Below the pieces are notes generated by a model. It had not been told where the DNA came from, ran no database searches, and worked only from the letters and a program-made list of their open reading frames with translations. From CAZFLN01 sp964519905 (lineage in GTDB: Bacteria; Patescibacteriota; Microgenomatia; UBA1400; UBA1396), in the NCBI GenBank assembly GCA_964519905.1, contig CAZFLN010000002.1:1-64000 (forward strand): a stretch of DNA of 64,000 bases. The letters run 5' to 3'. Position numbers and translations under genes: made by a program. Positions within the stretch are counted from its first letter, which is position 1. Each line of letters begins with the position of its first letter. Positions 33,408 to 42,219 of this stretch are shown piece after piece.

Positions 33408-34544
33408 TTATCGGAACAATCCCCACACGTCGCTCAAACTCACAACGACGAACAACCCTAGCAAGAACATCATTCCACCGGCATTGGCGCGCATTTCCCA
33501 ACGTAAGCGCCGCTCTCTGCCAAGTATTGGCTCGAGCAGTAAGAAAATTGAACGACCGCCATCCAAAACTGGAATTGGAAGGAGATTCATAATAGCTAAA
33601 TTCAAAGAAATAATACCCAGCCAATTGACAGAACCCTGCCAACCATCCTGAAGAATTCCAGACTTATATGTTTCTTCAAAAATACCAATCGGCCCCTTCA
33701 GGTCTGTTGGAACAGTACCTTTGGTAAAAATGCCACCGAGCATATTCCCCAGAGAAGTAAGAATCAGCTGAGTCATGCGAAGCGAGTCTTGCAAACCAAC
33801 AATCGTTCCACGAATTGGCATCTGCCACCATTCGTAGAAAACATAATCTACGCCAGGAGACAGCTGTACGCCCATGCGACCAGCGGTCCCAGCTGGTCGC
33901 AGTGAAAGCTCTTCGATCATCTGATCACCAGAGCGATCAAGCGTTACAAACAATGTATCACTAGGAATTTCGCGAATTCCTTCTATAAAACTCGTGACAT
34001 CGGTCACCGGCTGAACAGATTCTGCGGTCTCACCAAAGCCAATAAGTTGATCCCCTACTTGCAACTCAGCGTTCCCAGCAGGGCTGTTCTGCTCCACTCC
34101 AGCAATGTAAACGGTATTGTTCTGAATCTCCGGGATGCCGGTTGAAGAATACAGCAGAGAAAAACACAGAATTGCAAATAAGAAATTCACAAATACTCCA
34201 GCCAACAGAATAATCAAACGAGCCCAAATGGGTTTGAATCGAAACGCTTGTGCATCAGTCACACCATCGGTTTGTTGTACTTCATTGAGCTGTTCAATCG
34301 TCTCACTATCATCTCCAAAAAGACGAACATACCCGCCAATTGGTATTGAATTGAGTACAAAAGGGGTATCCCACCAAGTAAACAACTTTTTTATGCGGGG
34401 GGGAAATCCAACAGCAAACTCTTCGACGTGTACACCCAAAAACTTCGCTGCCAAAAAGTGACCCAACTCATGAATCACAATTAAAACCGATAACAGAATT
34501 AATGTCCAAAAAATGGTGAGTGGCAGAACAAAGAATGAAAACAT
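33408..34544 (-). CDS. rseP: RIP metalloprotease RseP (site-2 protease)
   Basis: RseP cleaves membrane-embedded substrates such as anti-sigma factors and remnant signal peptides. Visible are the zinc motif HELGH (H25-H29) in the first helix, GFPPRIKKLF, the PDZ-domain region (EQNSPAGNAELQVGDQLIGF), and the third metal ligand in NLLPIPVLDGG. About four membrane helices are predicted. I chose ATG 34544; TTG 34556 and GTG 34553 in the same frame are alternatives. It follows frr closely, and a second, shorter site-2 protease lies at 54541. Confidence 0.93.
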   Translation of the reverse strand: MFSFFVLPLTIFWTLILLSVLIVIHELGHFLAAKFLGVHVEEFAVGFPPRIKKLFTWWDTPFVLNSIPIGGYVRLFGDDSETIEQLNEVQQTDGVTDAQAFRFKPIWARLIILLAGVFVNFLFAILCFSLLYSSTGIPEIQNNTVYIAGVEQNSPAGNAELQVGDQLIGFGETAESVQPVTDVTSFIEGIREIPSDTLFVTLDRSGDQMIEELSLRPAGTAGRMGVQLSPGVDYVFYEWWQMPIRGTIVGLQDSLRMTQLILTSLGNMLGGIFTKGTVPTDLKGPIGIFEETYKSGILQDGWQGSVNWLGIISLNLAIMNLLPIPVLDGGRSIFLLLEPILGRERRLRWEMRANAGGMMFLLGLFVVVSLSDVWGLFR

Positions 34545-34561
34545 ACAACCCACCAATGCAG

Positions 34562-35119
34562 TTACAGCTGCATTAACTCCTGCTCTTTTTTCTCGGCTAA
34601 GCCGTTGACTGTTTCCATAGCGGCATCGACTTCCTTTTGCAGGACCTCGATCTCGCGCTTGATGTCGTCCTCACTGACTCCAGCCTCACCTTTGTCTGCT
34701 TCGATCAGCTCTTTTACTTCAGTACGAACGTTTCGGAGCGAAACCTTGGTCTCTTCGAGTTTTTCTTTGACCATCTTCACGAGTTGCTGACGGCGCTCTT
34801 GAGTCAGAGGGGGAATCACAATGTGCAACAGATTGTCTTTGACTACTGGGCTACTGCCAATTTCACTGGCCACCAAAGAAAGCGAACGCTCTACGTCTTT
34901 CAATACACCTTTGTCATATGGCTGAATGACCAATAATGTTGAGTCTGCGGCAGTGATTGAAGCCAATTCCTTGAGTGCCATGCGCATCCCACCATAAGCA
35001 TCGACTTGAATCATGACGTTCTCCACCAAAGACGGCTGGGCTCGACCAGTACGAATTTGTCGGAGCTGATCAGTAAAACGCTCGATAACTGTCTGACTAT
35101 TTTGAACAAATACACTCAC
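34562..35119 (-). CDS. frr: ribosome recycling factor
   Basis: RRF splits post-termination ribosomes together with EF-G. The 185-residue length is standard. Motifs are FTDQLRQIRTGRAQPSLVENV, YGGMRMALKELASI, and VIPPLTQERRQQLVKMVKEK. Start GTG 35119 is preceded by AAAGGAG seven bases away, which decides it over the upstream in-frame codons. It is divergent from the DUF1189-like gene; the two share the palindromic ATTGTACAAT (35153-35162). Confidence 0.95.
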   Translation of the reverse strand: MSVFVQNSQTVIERFTDQLRQIRTGRAQPSLVENVMIQVDAYGGMRMALKELASITAADSTLLVIQPYDKGVLKDVERSLSLVASEIGSSPVVKDNLLHIVIPPLTQERRQQLVKMVKEKLEETKVSLRNVRTEVKELIEADKGEAGVSEDDIKREIEVLQKEVDAAMETVNGLAEKKEQELMQL

Positions 35120-35168
35120 GGATTGACTCCTTTTTTCGATATTCTGTCTCTTATTGTACAATGTCCAG

Positions 35169-36023
35169 GTGGTAATCCAAATTCGTAATCTGTTTTCCTT
35201 TTTATTCGGACTGGCATGGCGCAGTGTCAGCGATACGAATGTGTATCTTCGTGCCCCACTCTTGCCTGGGAGAATTCTTGTTTTCTATACATTCCTCTGC
35301 GCTTTGCTGATTGCAGGTGGACACAGTCTTGTATTTTGGTTTACTGACGCTCGTCAAATCGAAACCCAAGCACTCCAAATCTGGAACGAGCTCGAAACCA
35401 CGTGGCCCGCTGATCTTGAGTTTTCGTATCGGCAAGGTGTCTGGGACTCCACCCTCACAGAACCTTTTGTTGTTTCGTATCCTGGTGAATTCCCACAACA
35501 AAGTGGTTGGCCGAGCGAATTCATCACGATTATTCCAGAAGAATCTAACGAAATACAAACAAAAAGCCTCTTTACTCTTCGCACAGAAACCCTCACCGTT
35601 CAATCCGCTGGGGAAAATCAACAGACTTTTCTCTGGAGTGACCTACTACAAAATGAAGAAATTCTCCTCAATCAAAGTATTGTACACAATGCCACACCTC
35701 AGGTAGAAATACTCACCCGCTTCGGGCTGCAACAAATGGCGCTCTTTGTCTTCTTGTGGCGGGCTTTTGGTGTTTGGTTCCTTCGACTTCTTGGACTGTT
35801 TCTCTACTCTTGGTTGGCGCAAGTACTCTGGACGTTTCGTGGGCGAAACTTGAACTTTGGTTCCGTCTACAAAATGGGGCTCATTTTGCTCCCAGTGACT
35901 GAGCTCCTCACCCTGCTCTGGAAGGTTCTCTTACCCGCCAACGAGCCATTTTTCTCGTTTTGGTGGGTCTGGCTCCTGCTGATGGGAACGGTGATCATTA
36001 CTGCCCCACGAAAAAGCGCATAA
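35169..36023 (+). CDS. DUF1189-like membrane protein
   Basis: The protein has an N-terminal amphipathic part, a transmembrane helix (about residues 40-60, VFYTFLCALLIAGGHSLVFW), a 120-residue extracytoplasmic domain and about three helices at the C-terminus (LFVFLWRAFGVWFLRLLG, GLILLPVTELLTLLW, FFSFWWVWLLLMGTVII). The layout matches DUF1189 proteins, of unknown function. Start GTG 35169 is favoured because TACAAT (35157-35162) ends exactly 6 bases before it. A bidirectional terminator separates it from tsf. Confidence 0.7.
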   Translation: MVIQIRNLFSFLFGLAWRSVSDTNVYLRAPLLPGRILVFYTFLCALLIAGGHSLVFWFTDARQIETQALQIWNELETTWPADLEFSYRQGVWDSTLTEPFVVSYPGEFPQQSGWPSEFITIIPEESNEIQTKSLFTLRTETLTVQSAGENQQTFLWSDLLQNEEILLNQSIVHNATPQVEILTRFGLQQMALFVFLWRAFGVWFLRLLGLFLYSWLAQVLWTFRGRNLNFGSVYKMGLILLPVTELLTLLWKVLLPANEPFFSFWWVWLLLMGTVIITAPRKSA

Positions 36024-36056
36024 AAAAAGCGCCCCATTTCTGGAGCGCTTTTCTTT
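36022..36056. terminator. bidirectional terminator between DUF1189-like gene and tsf
   Basis: AAAAGCGC (36025-36032) pairs with GCGCTTTT (36045-36052) over a 12-base loop, with A-rich and T-rich flanks, so it can serve both converging genes. Confidence 0.8.
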
Positions 36057-36068
36057 TGTTGTCTGTAT

Positions 36069-36521
36069 TTATATTCGAACAACTCGCATCTCACCAACAG
36101 TGATGTTCTCACCAACCTTAGCAGTCAGTGTCTTGATCAGGTCACTGATCTTTAGTTTGCCATCACGAATGTATTCTTGATCGAGCAATTCTTCCACAGT
36201 TTCTGGATTCATGCTGGCAGCTTGCATCGCTACTTCGCGAGCGAGCTGTTGGAACTCTTCGTTGCGAGCCACGAAATCGGTTTCGCACAAAAGAGTAACC
36301 AAAGCAGCAACCTTACCAGTGCTATGGACGTATGAACCAACAAAACCTTCTTTGGTTTCGCGATCAGACTTCTTCGCAGCGCGGACAAGACCACGATCAA
36401 ACACGATCTTCTTGGCTTTGTCGTAGTTGCCTTCAGCTTCTTCCAAAGCTTTCTTGGCTTCCATTACACCAGCGCCAGTTTCTTCACGCAGTTTCTTGAT
36501 ATCTTCCATTGAGGCAGCCAT
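36069..36521 (-). CDS. tsf: elongation factor Ts, short form
   Basis: EF-Ts recharges EF-Tu with GTP. The N-terminal UBA-like part (IKKLREETGAGVMEAKKALEE in two stretches) and the core with LLCETDFVARNEEFQQLA (the T-D-F-V-A-R-N motif contacting EF-Tu) are present. At 150 residues it lacks most of the second core subdomain of E. coli EF-Ts (283 aa), a reduction known in other bacteria. AAGGAG lies before the ATG. rpsB is 9 bases upstream, the universal order. Confidence 0.95.
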   Translation of the reverse strand: MAASMEDIKKLREETGAGVMEAKKALEEAEGNYDKAKKIVFDRGLVRAAKKSDRETKEGFVGSYVHSTGKVAALVTLLCETDFVARNEEFQQLAREVAMQAASMNPETVEELLDQEYIRDGKLKISDLIKTLTAKVGENITVGEMRVVRI

Positions 36522-36530
36522 GGGTTCTCC

Positions 36531-37235
36531 TTACTTCTTTGCCTGCAGTTTTTTGCCTTCGGCGTATGCCTGTGCCACCATGCTGGTTAAGAGCTTGATG
36601 GAAGAAACAGCATCGTCGTTTCCAGGAATTACAATATCAGCAAGTTCAGGATTTCCATTACTGTCGATCACAGCAAGCACTGGAACATTCATGATTTTTG
36701 CTTCTTTGGCAGCAACTTCTTCTTCGTTAATGTCGATGACAAATAAGGCATCTGGAACTCGCTTGAGTTCAGCCACACCACCGAAGAAACGCTCCAGACG
36801 GTCAATGTCCTTCTGGATTTGCATGCGCTCGTACTTGGTGTAGTGATCAAATTTACCAGTAGCCAACCCACTCTTCAGTCGGTTCATTTTGTCGATAGAT
36901 TTGAAAACTTGTTCCCAGTTCGTTAAGAAACCACCCATCCAGCGAGTTGCGATGTACATGGCACTGGCTTCTTCTGCAGCGGCTTTTACCACTTCTTGGG
37001 CTTGACGCTTAGTACCAACAAAAACAAGGTTTTTACCGGCTTTTCCAAGCTCATATGCGGTTTGCATAGCGGCTTCTAACTGTTCACCAGTTTTGACCAA
37101 GTCAAAAATATGCACGCCGTCGCGCTCGTCAAAAATGAAGTCTCGCATCTTAGGATTCCAGCGATGTGCCTGGTGGCCAAAGTGAACGCCCGCTTCGAGC
37201 AGTTCCTTTAAATCGATATTTGTCGTGTATGACAT
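36531..37235 (-). CDS. rpsB: 30S ribosomal protein uS2
   Basis: The 234-residue protein matches uS2 throughout: LLEAGVHFGHQAHRWNPKM, FIFDERDGVHIFDLVKT, VGTKRQAQEVV, TRWMGGFLTNW and DALFVIDINEE. Start ATG 37235 is preceded by GGAGGAAAAGGAG; the longer frame starts inside the leader. It has an 87-base 5' leader with hairpins that may mediate autoregulation by S2. Confidence 0.97.
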   Translation of the reverse strand: MSYTTNIDLKELLEAGVHFGHQAHRWNPKMRDFIFDERDGVHIFDLVKTGEQLEAAMQTAYELGKAGKNLVFVGTKRQAQEVVKAAAEEASAMYIATRWMGGFLTNWEQVFKSIDKMNRLKSGLATGKFDHYTKYERMQIQKDIDRLERFFGGVAELKRVPDALFVIDINEEEVAAKEAKIMNVPVLAVIDSNGNPELADIVIPGNDDAVSSIKLLTSMVAQAYAEGKKLQAKK

Positions 37236-37334
37236 AGCTCCTTTTCCTCCTCCCCGAGTCTGGACCGTCGTGATCTTCACGAATCGGCAGGATGCCGCGA
37301 CCGGGTGTTAATTTTGTTTCGAACCGTTATTGTA
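37236..37334 (-). promoter_or_regulatory. rpsB promoter and structured leader
   Basis: An extended -10, TGATACAAT (minus strand; hexamer at 37329-37334), precedes an 87-base GC-rich leader. It contains CGGCATCCTGCCG and CGTGAAGATCACG hairpins, enclosed by a possible CCCG/CGGG pairing. Ribosomal-protein autoregulation is plausible but not shown. Confidence 0.55.
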
Positions 37335-37378
37335 TCAGAAAAAATTGAACAAACAAGGTTTTTTAAGGATGCAGAATG

Positions 37379-38290
37379 CTAATTCTCCCCTGCCAATCGC
37401 GCCGCACTCTGCAACAAGCATGCTCGAGTCACTGGACCAACGCCACCTGGCACGGGAGTAAACCACTCTGCTTTCTGCTGAGCCTCCCCAGTAAATTCAG
37501 CGTGTGGAGCGCCAACATCAACTAACCAAGCATTTTGTTTTATACACTCGGCTCCAACAAGATTTTGTTTCCCGGTGGCCGAGACAATCACGTCAAATTC
37601 TGGCAAAACCACTGAAAGGTCTTCTTGCGAAGAAATAAGACGATTCTCCACTCCCAGAATACTTAAACCGGCAGCGGTGGGACGACCAACGATCTGTGAC
37701 CGCCCAATAACCGCAACATTTTTGGAACGAAGAATCTCGATCGATCCTGCCAGAGAAAAGAGAATTTCAATGACGGCGGCCGCCGTGGCTGGGAGGAGAA
37801 TGTTGCGCACCGTTGCTTCCGGCGGCCGCATTCTTGCCAACACTTGTTGCGCATGACGCTCTACACTCGCCAACTGTTCTGGGCCAAGACCGTCAACATC
37901 TTTTTCTGGCGCAATGGTCTCACTCACTCTGCCCCACCAAGCGTCAAAGTCCGATTGTGTTCCACCGGTAAATTCTTGAAACTGCGCACTGGTTGGCTTT
38001 TGAACGAGGACACCATGAATAGCTGAATTTTTGTTCGCCCCTACAACCGCTCGGACCCATGTTTCCACCGGATCACCAATCGATAACGCTTGTGTGGTGT
38101 AACGAATTCCATGTGCTTCGGCATCTCGCTGTTTCAGCTTGGTGTATAACACACTGGCTTCGTCTTCGTACGGAAAAATAGAGTGCAGCGTTACCGGCAG
38201 CAAAGCACTCTGCTGTCGCTGTGCCACAACGTTGTCCACATCGGACAAAATCTGTTGAGCAAAGGCACGACCATTAAATTGCATGCCCAT
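37379..38290 (-). CDS. folD: bifunctional methylenetetrahydrofolate dehydrogenase/cyclohydrolase
   Basis: FolD interconverts methylene-, methenyl- and formyl-tetrahydrofolate. The signatures PEKDVDGLGPEQLA, VIGRSQIVGRPTAAGLS (NADP-binding) and PVPGGVGPVTRA are clear, and a lysine in LYTKLKQRDA occupies the catalytic position. A longer-than-usual insert occurs around WWGRVSETIA. The unit folD-nfo-glyA-tmk on this strand links one-carbon metabolism to thymidylate, with glyA providing the methylene group and fmt elsewhere using formyl-THF. Confidence 0.94.
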   Translation of the reverse strand: MGMQFNGRAFAQQILSDVDNVVAQRQQSALLPVTLHSIFPYEDEASVLYTKLKQRDAEAHGIRYTTQALSIGDPVETWVRAVVGANKNSAIHGVLVQKPTSAQFQEFTGGTQSDFDAWWGRVSETIAPEKDVDGLGPEQLASVERHAQQVLARMRPPEATVRNILLPATAAAVIEILFSLAGSIEILRSKNVAVIGRSQIVGRPTAAGLSILGVENRLISSQEDLSVVLPEFDVIVSATGKQNLVGAECIKQNAWLVDVGAPHAEFTGEAQQKAEWFTPVPGGVGPVTRACLLQSAARLAGEN

Positions 38291-38303
38291 ATTGTCTCAC
38301 GCG

Positions 38304-39161
38304 TTAGACTTCGTCAGCCAAGAGACTTCGAATACGAGAAATATTTTCAGCGTCAGGGCCATTTCCATCGAGTCCTGGAGCTTCCGTGATGAGTGGAACA
38401 GACTGCAACTGAGGGTGATGCAGGACACTCAGTAAATCTACTCTTGGAATGTTCCCTTCGCCAATATTGGCATGGCGATCACGTCCAGAACCCAAGGTGT
38501 CTCGAGAATCATTCAGGTGAATACACCGGAGCGAGTCCCACAAAGAATACTCTTCGAGAGCTGTAAAAAGGTTTTTTCCTTCAACATTCTCTGTGGTATA
38601 TCCAGCTGCCCAGCCGTGACACGTGTCATAACACCAGCCAAGATTCGGATGATCAACTGCATCAAGGAGCCAACGAATTTCTGCTAAATCTGAACAAAGT
38701 TTGCCTTTTTGACCAGCAGAGTTCTCTATCAAAAATGGAACGGGAGAATCAATCGTTTGTAAAAAACTGCGCAGTCCAGTGGCTACTTGCTCTCGCACTG
38801 CTTCCCACCCACGACCTTGGTGCGAACCTAAGTGCACCACCACACCTGCGCAGTCAAAATACTTCCCCATGTGGAAATCGTATTCTAGTGCTTTCCAGGA
38901 TTTTGCCACGGACTCGGGTGAATCACTGGCCATATTCACTAAGTACAAAGCGTGAACAAAAATTGGAGCTATGCCGGCTTGGGCGGCCGCCGCTTGAAGC
39001 GCTTTACCACGTTCTGGGTCGACCGGCGGCCGCCCCCAAGTTCGTGGAGAACCAGTAAAAATCTGGAGCGCAGTGGCCTCAATTTCTACAGCTTTGGTCA
39101 CGGCGTTTGGGTATCCTCCAGCTGCTGAAAGGTGTCCACCAACCGCTCGTACCGGACTCAT
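38304..39161 (-). CDS. nfo: endonuclease IV (AP endonuclease)
   Basis: Nfo cleaves DNA at abasic sites during base-excision repair. The TIM-barrel zinc ligands occur in order: H in FVHALYLVN, H in VVVHLGSHQG, E in FLIENSAGQ, D-T-C-H in WCYDTCHGWAAGY, H in CIHLNDSRD, D-x-H in RDRHANIGEG, and E in ITEAPG. The length (285 aa) is normal. Its ATG overlaps the glyA stop (ATGA), so repair is co-translated with one-carbon enzymes here. Confidence 0.95.
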   Translation of the reverse strand: MSPVRAVGGHLSAAGGYPNAVTKAVEIEATALQIFTGSPRTWGRPPVDPERGKALQAAAAQAGIAPIFVHALYLVNMASDSPESVAKSWKALEYDFHMGKYFDCAGVVVHLGSHQGRGWEAVREQVATGLRSFLQTIDSPVPFLIENSAGQKGKLCSDLAEIRWLLDAVDHPNLGWCYDTCHGWAAGYTTENVEGKNLFTALEEYSLWDSLRCIHLNDSRDTLGSGRDRHANIGEGNIPRVDLLSVLHHPQLQSVPLITEAPGLDGNGPDAENISRIRSLLADEV

Positions 39162-40477
39162 GTTCGTGCCTCGAGCTCAATTGGAAACTGTGCACAGAGC
39201 GCTTCTACTTCGGTACGAATTGCGTGCAACTCTGCAGATGACTTTGCCCACTTCTTGGCAGCAGATATGACCGCGCGTCGCTCCTCTTTGGTGCTTTCTG
39301 GAGTCAGCGCAAACTGTCTCGTAAGCTCTGCGACGCGCGCAACCCAACCGGCAATTAACTGCATCTCTGCTTCTTTCATGCCGCGAGTGGTGAGCGAAGG
39401 CGTGCCAAGACGCACACCAGACGGATAAAACGGCGGAAACGGATCATTTGGCACTGTATTTTTATTCGCCACAATTCCAGCTTGCGCCAGCGCAAAAGCC
39501 ATTTGTGTGCCTCCGCCCCAGTCACTCAAGTCCAAGATCATCAAGTGTGTTTCGGTTCCGTCTCCTACTAATTTGAGACTTGCTGCTTTGAGTCCATCCG
39601 CCAAAGCTCGAGCATTCGTGCGAATCTGTGTGGCATACTGTTGAAATTCAGGTGTACTCGCCTGCTCTAAAGCCATGGCAATACCAGCGGTTGTGTTATT
39701 GTGCGGACCACCCTGCAAGCCAGGGAATACCGCCTTGTCTATTTTGGCTGCCAGTTCTGGATCGCGATCTAAGCCTTTTTGCGTCACCAAAATCATCGCT
39801 CCCCGCGGACCACGAAGGGTCTTGTGTGTGGTGGTCATGACAACGTGAGCATACGGAACCGGATCTGGGTGTTCTCCAGCCACGACCAACCCAGCTACGT
39901 GCGAAATATCAGCCACTAACCACGCTCCAACTTCGTCGGCAATTTCGGCAAAGACGGAAAAATCAAGTTCAAATGGATAAGCCGTGTTCCCAATAATAAT
40001 CATCTGGGGTTTTTCCTGTTGTGCGAGTGTACGCAACGCGGCAATATCTATACGAGCGCGATTGTCAAGACCAAACTGCACGGTCTTGTAAAAAGTGCCA
40101 CCAAAAGTGACCTTGGGATGACCATGCGTCAAATGCCCACCACTGCTCAGTTGCAACCCGAGCATGGTGTCACCAGGCTGTAACAGCGCCATCTGGATAG
40201 CCGAGTTCGCTGGACTGCCACTATATGGCTGCACATTTACATTGGGAACGCCAAAGAGTTTCTTGGCCAACTCCTGCGCCGCAGTCTCTACTTGGTCCAC
40301 AACTTCATTGCCTTCGTAGTACCGCTTGCCAGCGTATCCTTCGGAGTATTTATTCATGAAGCAGGAGCCAACGAGCGCCATCACTTCTGGAGACGTGTAG
40401 TTCTCCGAAGGAATCATCTGCAGCGTTCGCTGCTGACGATCTTGTTCTTGGCGGAGGAGGTCAAATAATTGGCTCAT
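39158..40477 (-). CDS. glyA: serine hydroxymethyltransferase
   Basis: GlyA makes glycine and methylene-THF from serine. PLP-enzyme motifs are MIPSENYTSPEVM, YSEGYAGKRYYEG, SGSPANSAIQMAL, the lysine that binds PLP in TTTHKTLRGPRGAM, and the C-terminal TPSLTTRGMKE. At 439 residues it is slightly longer than E. coli GlyA (417 aa), with extra sequence at the C-terminus. tmk starts upstream and ends 6 bases before it. Confidence 0.96.
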   Translation of the reverse strand: MSQLFDLLRQEQDRQQRTLQMIPSENYTSPEVMALVGSCFMNKYSEGYAGKRYYEGNEVVDQVETAAQELAKKLFGVPNVNVQPYSGSPANSAIQMALLQPGDTMLGLQLSSGGHLTHGHPKVTFGGTFYKTVQFGLDNRARIDIAALRTLAQQEKPQMIIIGNTAYPFELDFSVFAEIADEVGAWLVADISHVAGLVVAGEHPDPVPYAHVVMTTTHKTLRGPRGAMILVTQKGLDRDPELAAKIDKAVFPGLQGGPHNNTTAGIAMALEQASTPEFQQYATQIRTNARALADGLKAASLKLVGDGTETHLMILDLSDWGGGTQMAFALAQAGIVANKNTVPNDPFPPFYPSGVRLGTPSLTTRGMKEAEMQLIAGWVARVAELTRQFALTPESTKEERRAVISAAKKWAKSSAELHAIRTEVEALCAQFPIELEART

Positions 40478-40483
40478 AGATTT

Positions 40484-41167
40484 CTATTTCTCCTCGCACA
40501 TTTTTCTTTTTACGACTTCGTCCCAGAGAGCTTCTTCAATTTGTTCAATTGTTCGACTGGCGTCGACAGTAATCCAACGATCTCGAGTATCTTTCTTGGC
40601 CACAGATAAGTAGGCTGAACGCACCTTTTGGTGGAAATCGAGTGCTTCCATGTCAAGCCGGTCCATTTTCTTGCCGCCTTCGGTTTCTGCTTCGAGACGT
40701 CGGCGCTCAAGCCCAATTTCTGGGTCGAGATCGAGCAAGAAGGTGACATCTGGGAATGTTTTGTCGGTAGAAATATCATTGAGTTGCTCAATCAGATCCT
40801 CCCCAAATCCGCGAACAATTCCCTGATACACCACAGACGAGTCACGCGTACGGTCCATTAAAACAATTTTGCCAGCTTCTAAACTTGGGATCACCACTTC
40901 ACGATACAACTGCGCCCGCGCGGCCTGAAACAAGAGCACTTCCGTGGTGTACGCAATACCGATATTCTTTGACGACAACACAACATTGCGAATTTCTTCA
41001 GAAATTGGCGTGCCACCTGGCTCACGGAGGGCGACTACTTCGCGACCGCAAGCGTAAAAATGGTCACGCATGCGCTTAATCTGCACGGTCTTCCCGCCAC
41101 CTTCTCCGCCCTCAAAAGAAATGAGTTTTCCGGTTCGTGGTTTTGCAGACTTGGTGGTTGTGGGCAT
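40484..41167 (-). CDS. tmk: thymidylate kinase
   Basis: Tmk phosphorylates dTMP to dTDP. The P-loop is FEGGEGGGKTVQ (K26), followed by the D-R motif LMDRTRDSSVVYQG and the lid region with ERRRLEAETEGGKKMDR. An N-terminal tail (MPTTTKSAKPRTG) precedes the fold. AAAAAGGAA is the likely ribosome-binding site. It begins the tmk-glyA-nfo-folD unit. Confidence 0.95.
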   Translation of the reverse strand: MPTTTKSAKPRTGKLISFEGGEGGGKTVQIKRMRDHFYACGREVVALREPGGTPISEEIRNVVLSSKNIGIAYTTEVLLFQAARAQLYREVVIPSLEAGKIVLMDRTRDSSVVYQGIVRGFGEDLIEQLNDISTDKTFPDVTFLLDLDPEIGLERRRLEAETEGGKKMDRLDMEALDFHQKVRSAYLSVAKKDTRDRWITVDASRTIEQIEEALWDEVVKRKMCEEK

Positions 41168-41284
41168 AAGAGTTCCTTTTTATTTCTATAGTATTCTCTG
41201 GTTGGTTTAGCGTAGCACGGGGAAGACTGAAATTGGAGCCAACACTTTCTCTCTGATTGGCAAGCGTATTTTTTGCTCTGCAGA

Positions 41285-42106
41285 TTAAGGAAGAGGAAGT
41301 TCTAAAGCAGAACCTTTTCTGCTAACTGGCAAACCATAAAAATACTCATTCCCAAATATATCTCTCCATTCCTGCTTGCAGTTTTTTACAATTGTCTTGA
41401 TTTCCCCTCTGTCTCGCTGAAACTGCCTCGCAGGATACTTCACCATATTGCGAGCCATTTTTTCGAGCAGGGCATCTTCCGGATTTTGGACACAAACACA
41501 GAGCGCCTTCCAGGCTGCTAAAATAATTTCCCAAGCATGGTGAGAAATTTCAGCATGGAGCTTGGGTCTTGATTCGACGCCAACGTTTTCAGTGTCTTCC
41601 AGCTGTTTCACTTTTTTCGTGATGAGATCTGAAAGTACCTGAATTCTAGTGAGCGTATTTTGATAACTCTGCTCGTGGGCTGGCTTCCATTTTTGCCCTG
41701 ATAATTCCCAAGGAGACTGCTCTCTGCGTAAAGATTCTGGAAGATTTTTTCGAGAAAAAGACTGTAATGCTTGCCACAATTTTTCAGGTTGGAATGATGA
41801 TTCTGAAGCCCCAAGAGTTGATTCTTCCAGGATCCGAAAGGCAAATATAATTACGTCACTCAACTCTTGTTGACGATAATCGGCTATTGGAAAAGCATCA
41901 ATTGTCTTTGATTTTTGATCTGGGGTAACAAAACATTCATCAATTTCCCCATGCAAGAACCTCGACAGGTTCAAAAGGGAATCGCTTTCAGCCATCACCG
42001 GTCGTGCCTTGTAAAACTCTGAATGCTGCTGCAAAAAAAGCGCAAATCGCTCGAATCGTGGCGAAAGCCTCGCTCGCCCCATCCGTTCTACTGATTTTCT
42101 CGGCAT
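41285..42106 (-). CDS. putative all-alpha NTP pyrophosphatase (MazG-like)
   Basis: The 273-residue protein is helical and charged. Residues about 45-100 contain LLNLSRFLHGEIDECFVTPD and, 17 residues later, YRQQELSDVIIFAFRILEE. The E-I-D-E and E-L-S-D pairs have the spacing of the all-alpha NTP-PPase metal sites (MazG/dUTPase dimeric type). The C-terminal 170 residues are not recognised. It ends the strand block carrying dcd and dut, with a terminator between, so a role in nucleotide clean-up is plausible. Codons are AT-richer than those of tmk. The assignment rests on one motif. Confidence 0.5.
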   Translation of the reverse strand: MPRKSVERMGRARLSPRFERFALFLQQHSEFYKARPVMAESDSLLNLSRFLHGEIDECFVTPDQKSKTIDAFPIADYRQQELSDVIIFAFRILEESTLGASESSFQPEKLWQALQSFSRKNLPESLRREQSPWELSGQKWKPAHEQSYQNTLTRIQVLSDLITKKVKQLEDTENVGVESRPKLHAEISHHAWEIILAAWKALCVCVQNPEDALLEKMARNMVKYPARQFQRDRGEIKTIVKNCKQEWRDIFGNEYFYGLPVSRKGSALELPLP

Positions 42107-42187
42107 GCTCCCCTACTTCTTCTGCGAGGTCTTTCTGAGACCCGCATGGATAACAGTAGGCATGTTTACAACAGTTTGCAACCGCAA

Positions 42188-42216
42188 AAAATGAGGAAAT
42201 TCCTCATTTTGAAAAC
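42188..42216 (-). terminator. terminator after dcd-dut
   Basis: AAAATGAGGAA (42188-42198) and TTCCTCATTTT (42200-42210) are perfectly inverted around a single base. On the minus strand the hairpin continues into TTTTTTGCGG, giving an intrinsic terminator 10 bases past the dut stop. Confidence 0.75.
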
Positions 42217-42219
42217 AAG

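Noticed and set aside
37777..39030. Repeated CGGCGGCCGC strings in folD and nfo
   Set aside because: They are in-frame codons for Ala/Arg/Pro in GC-rich genes; no spacing or strand rule was seen.
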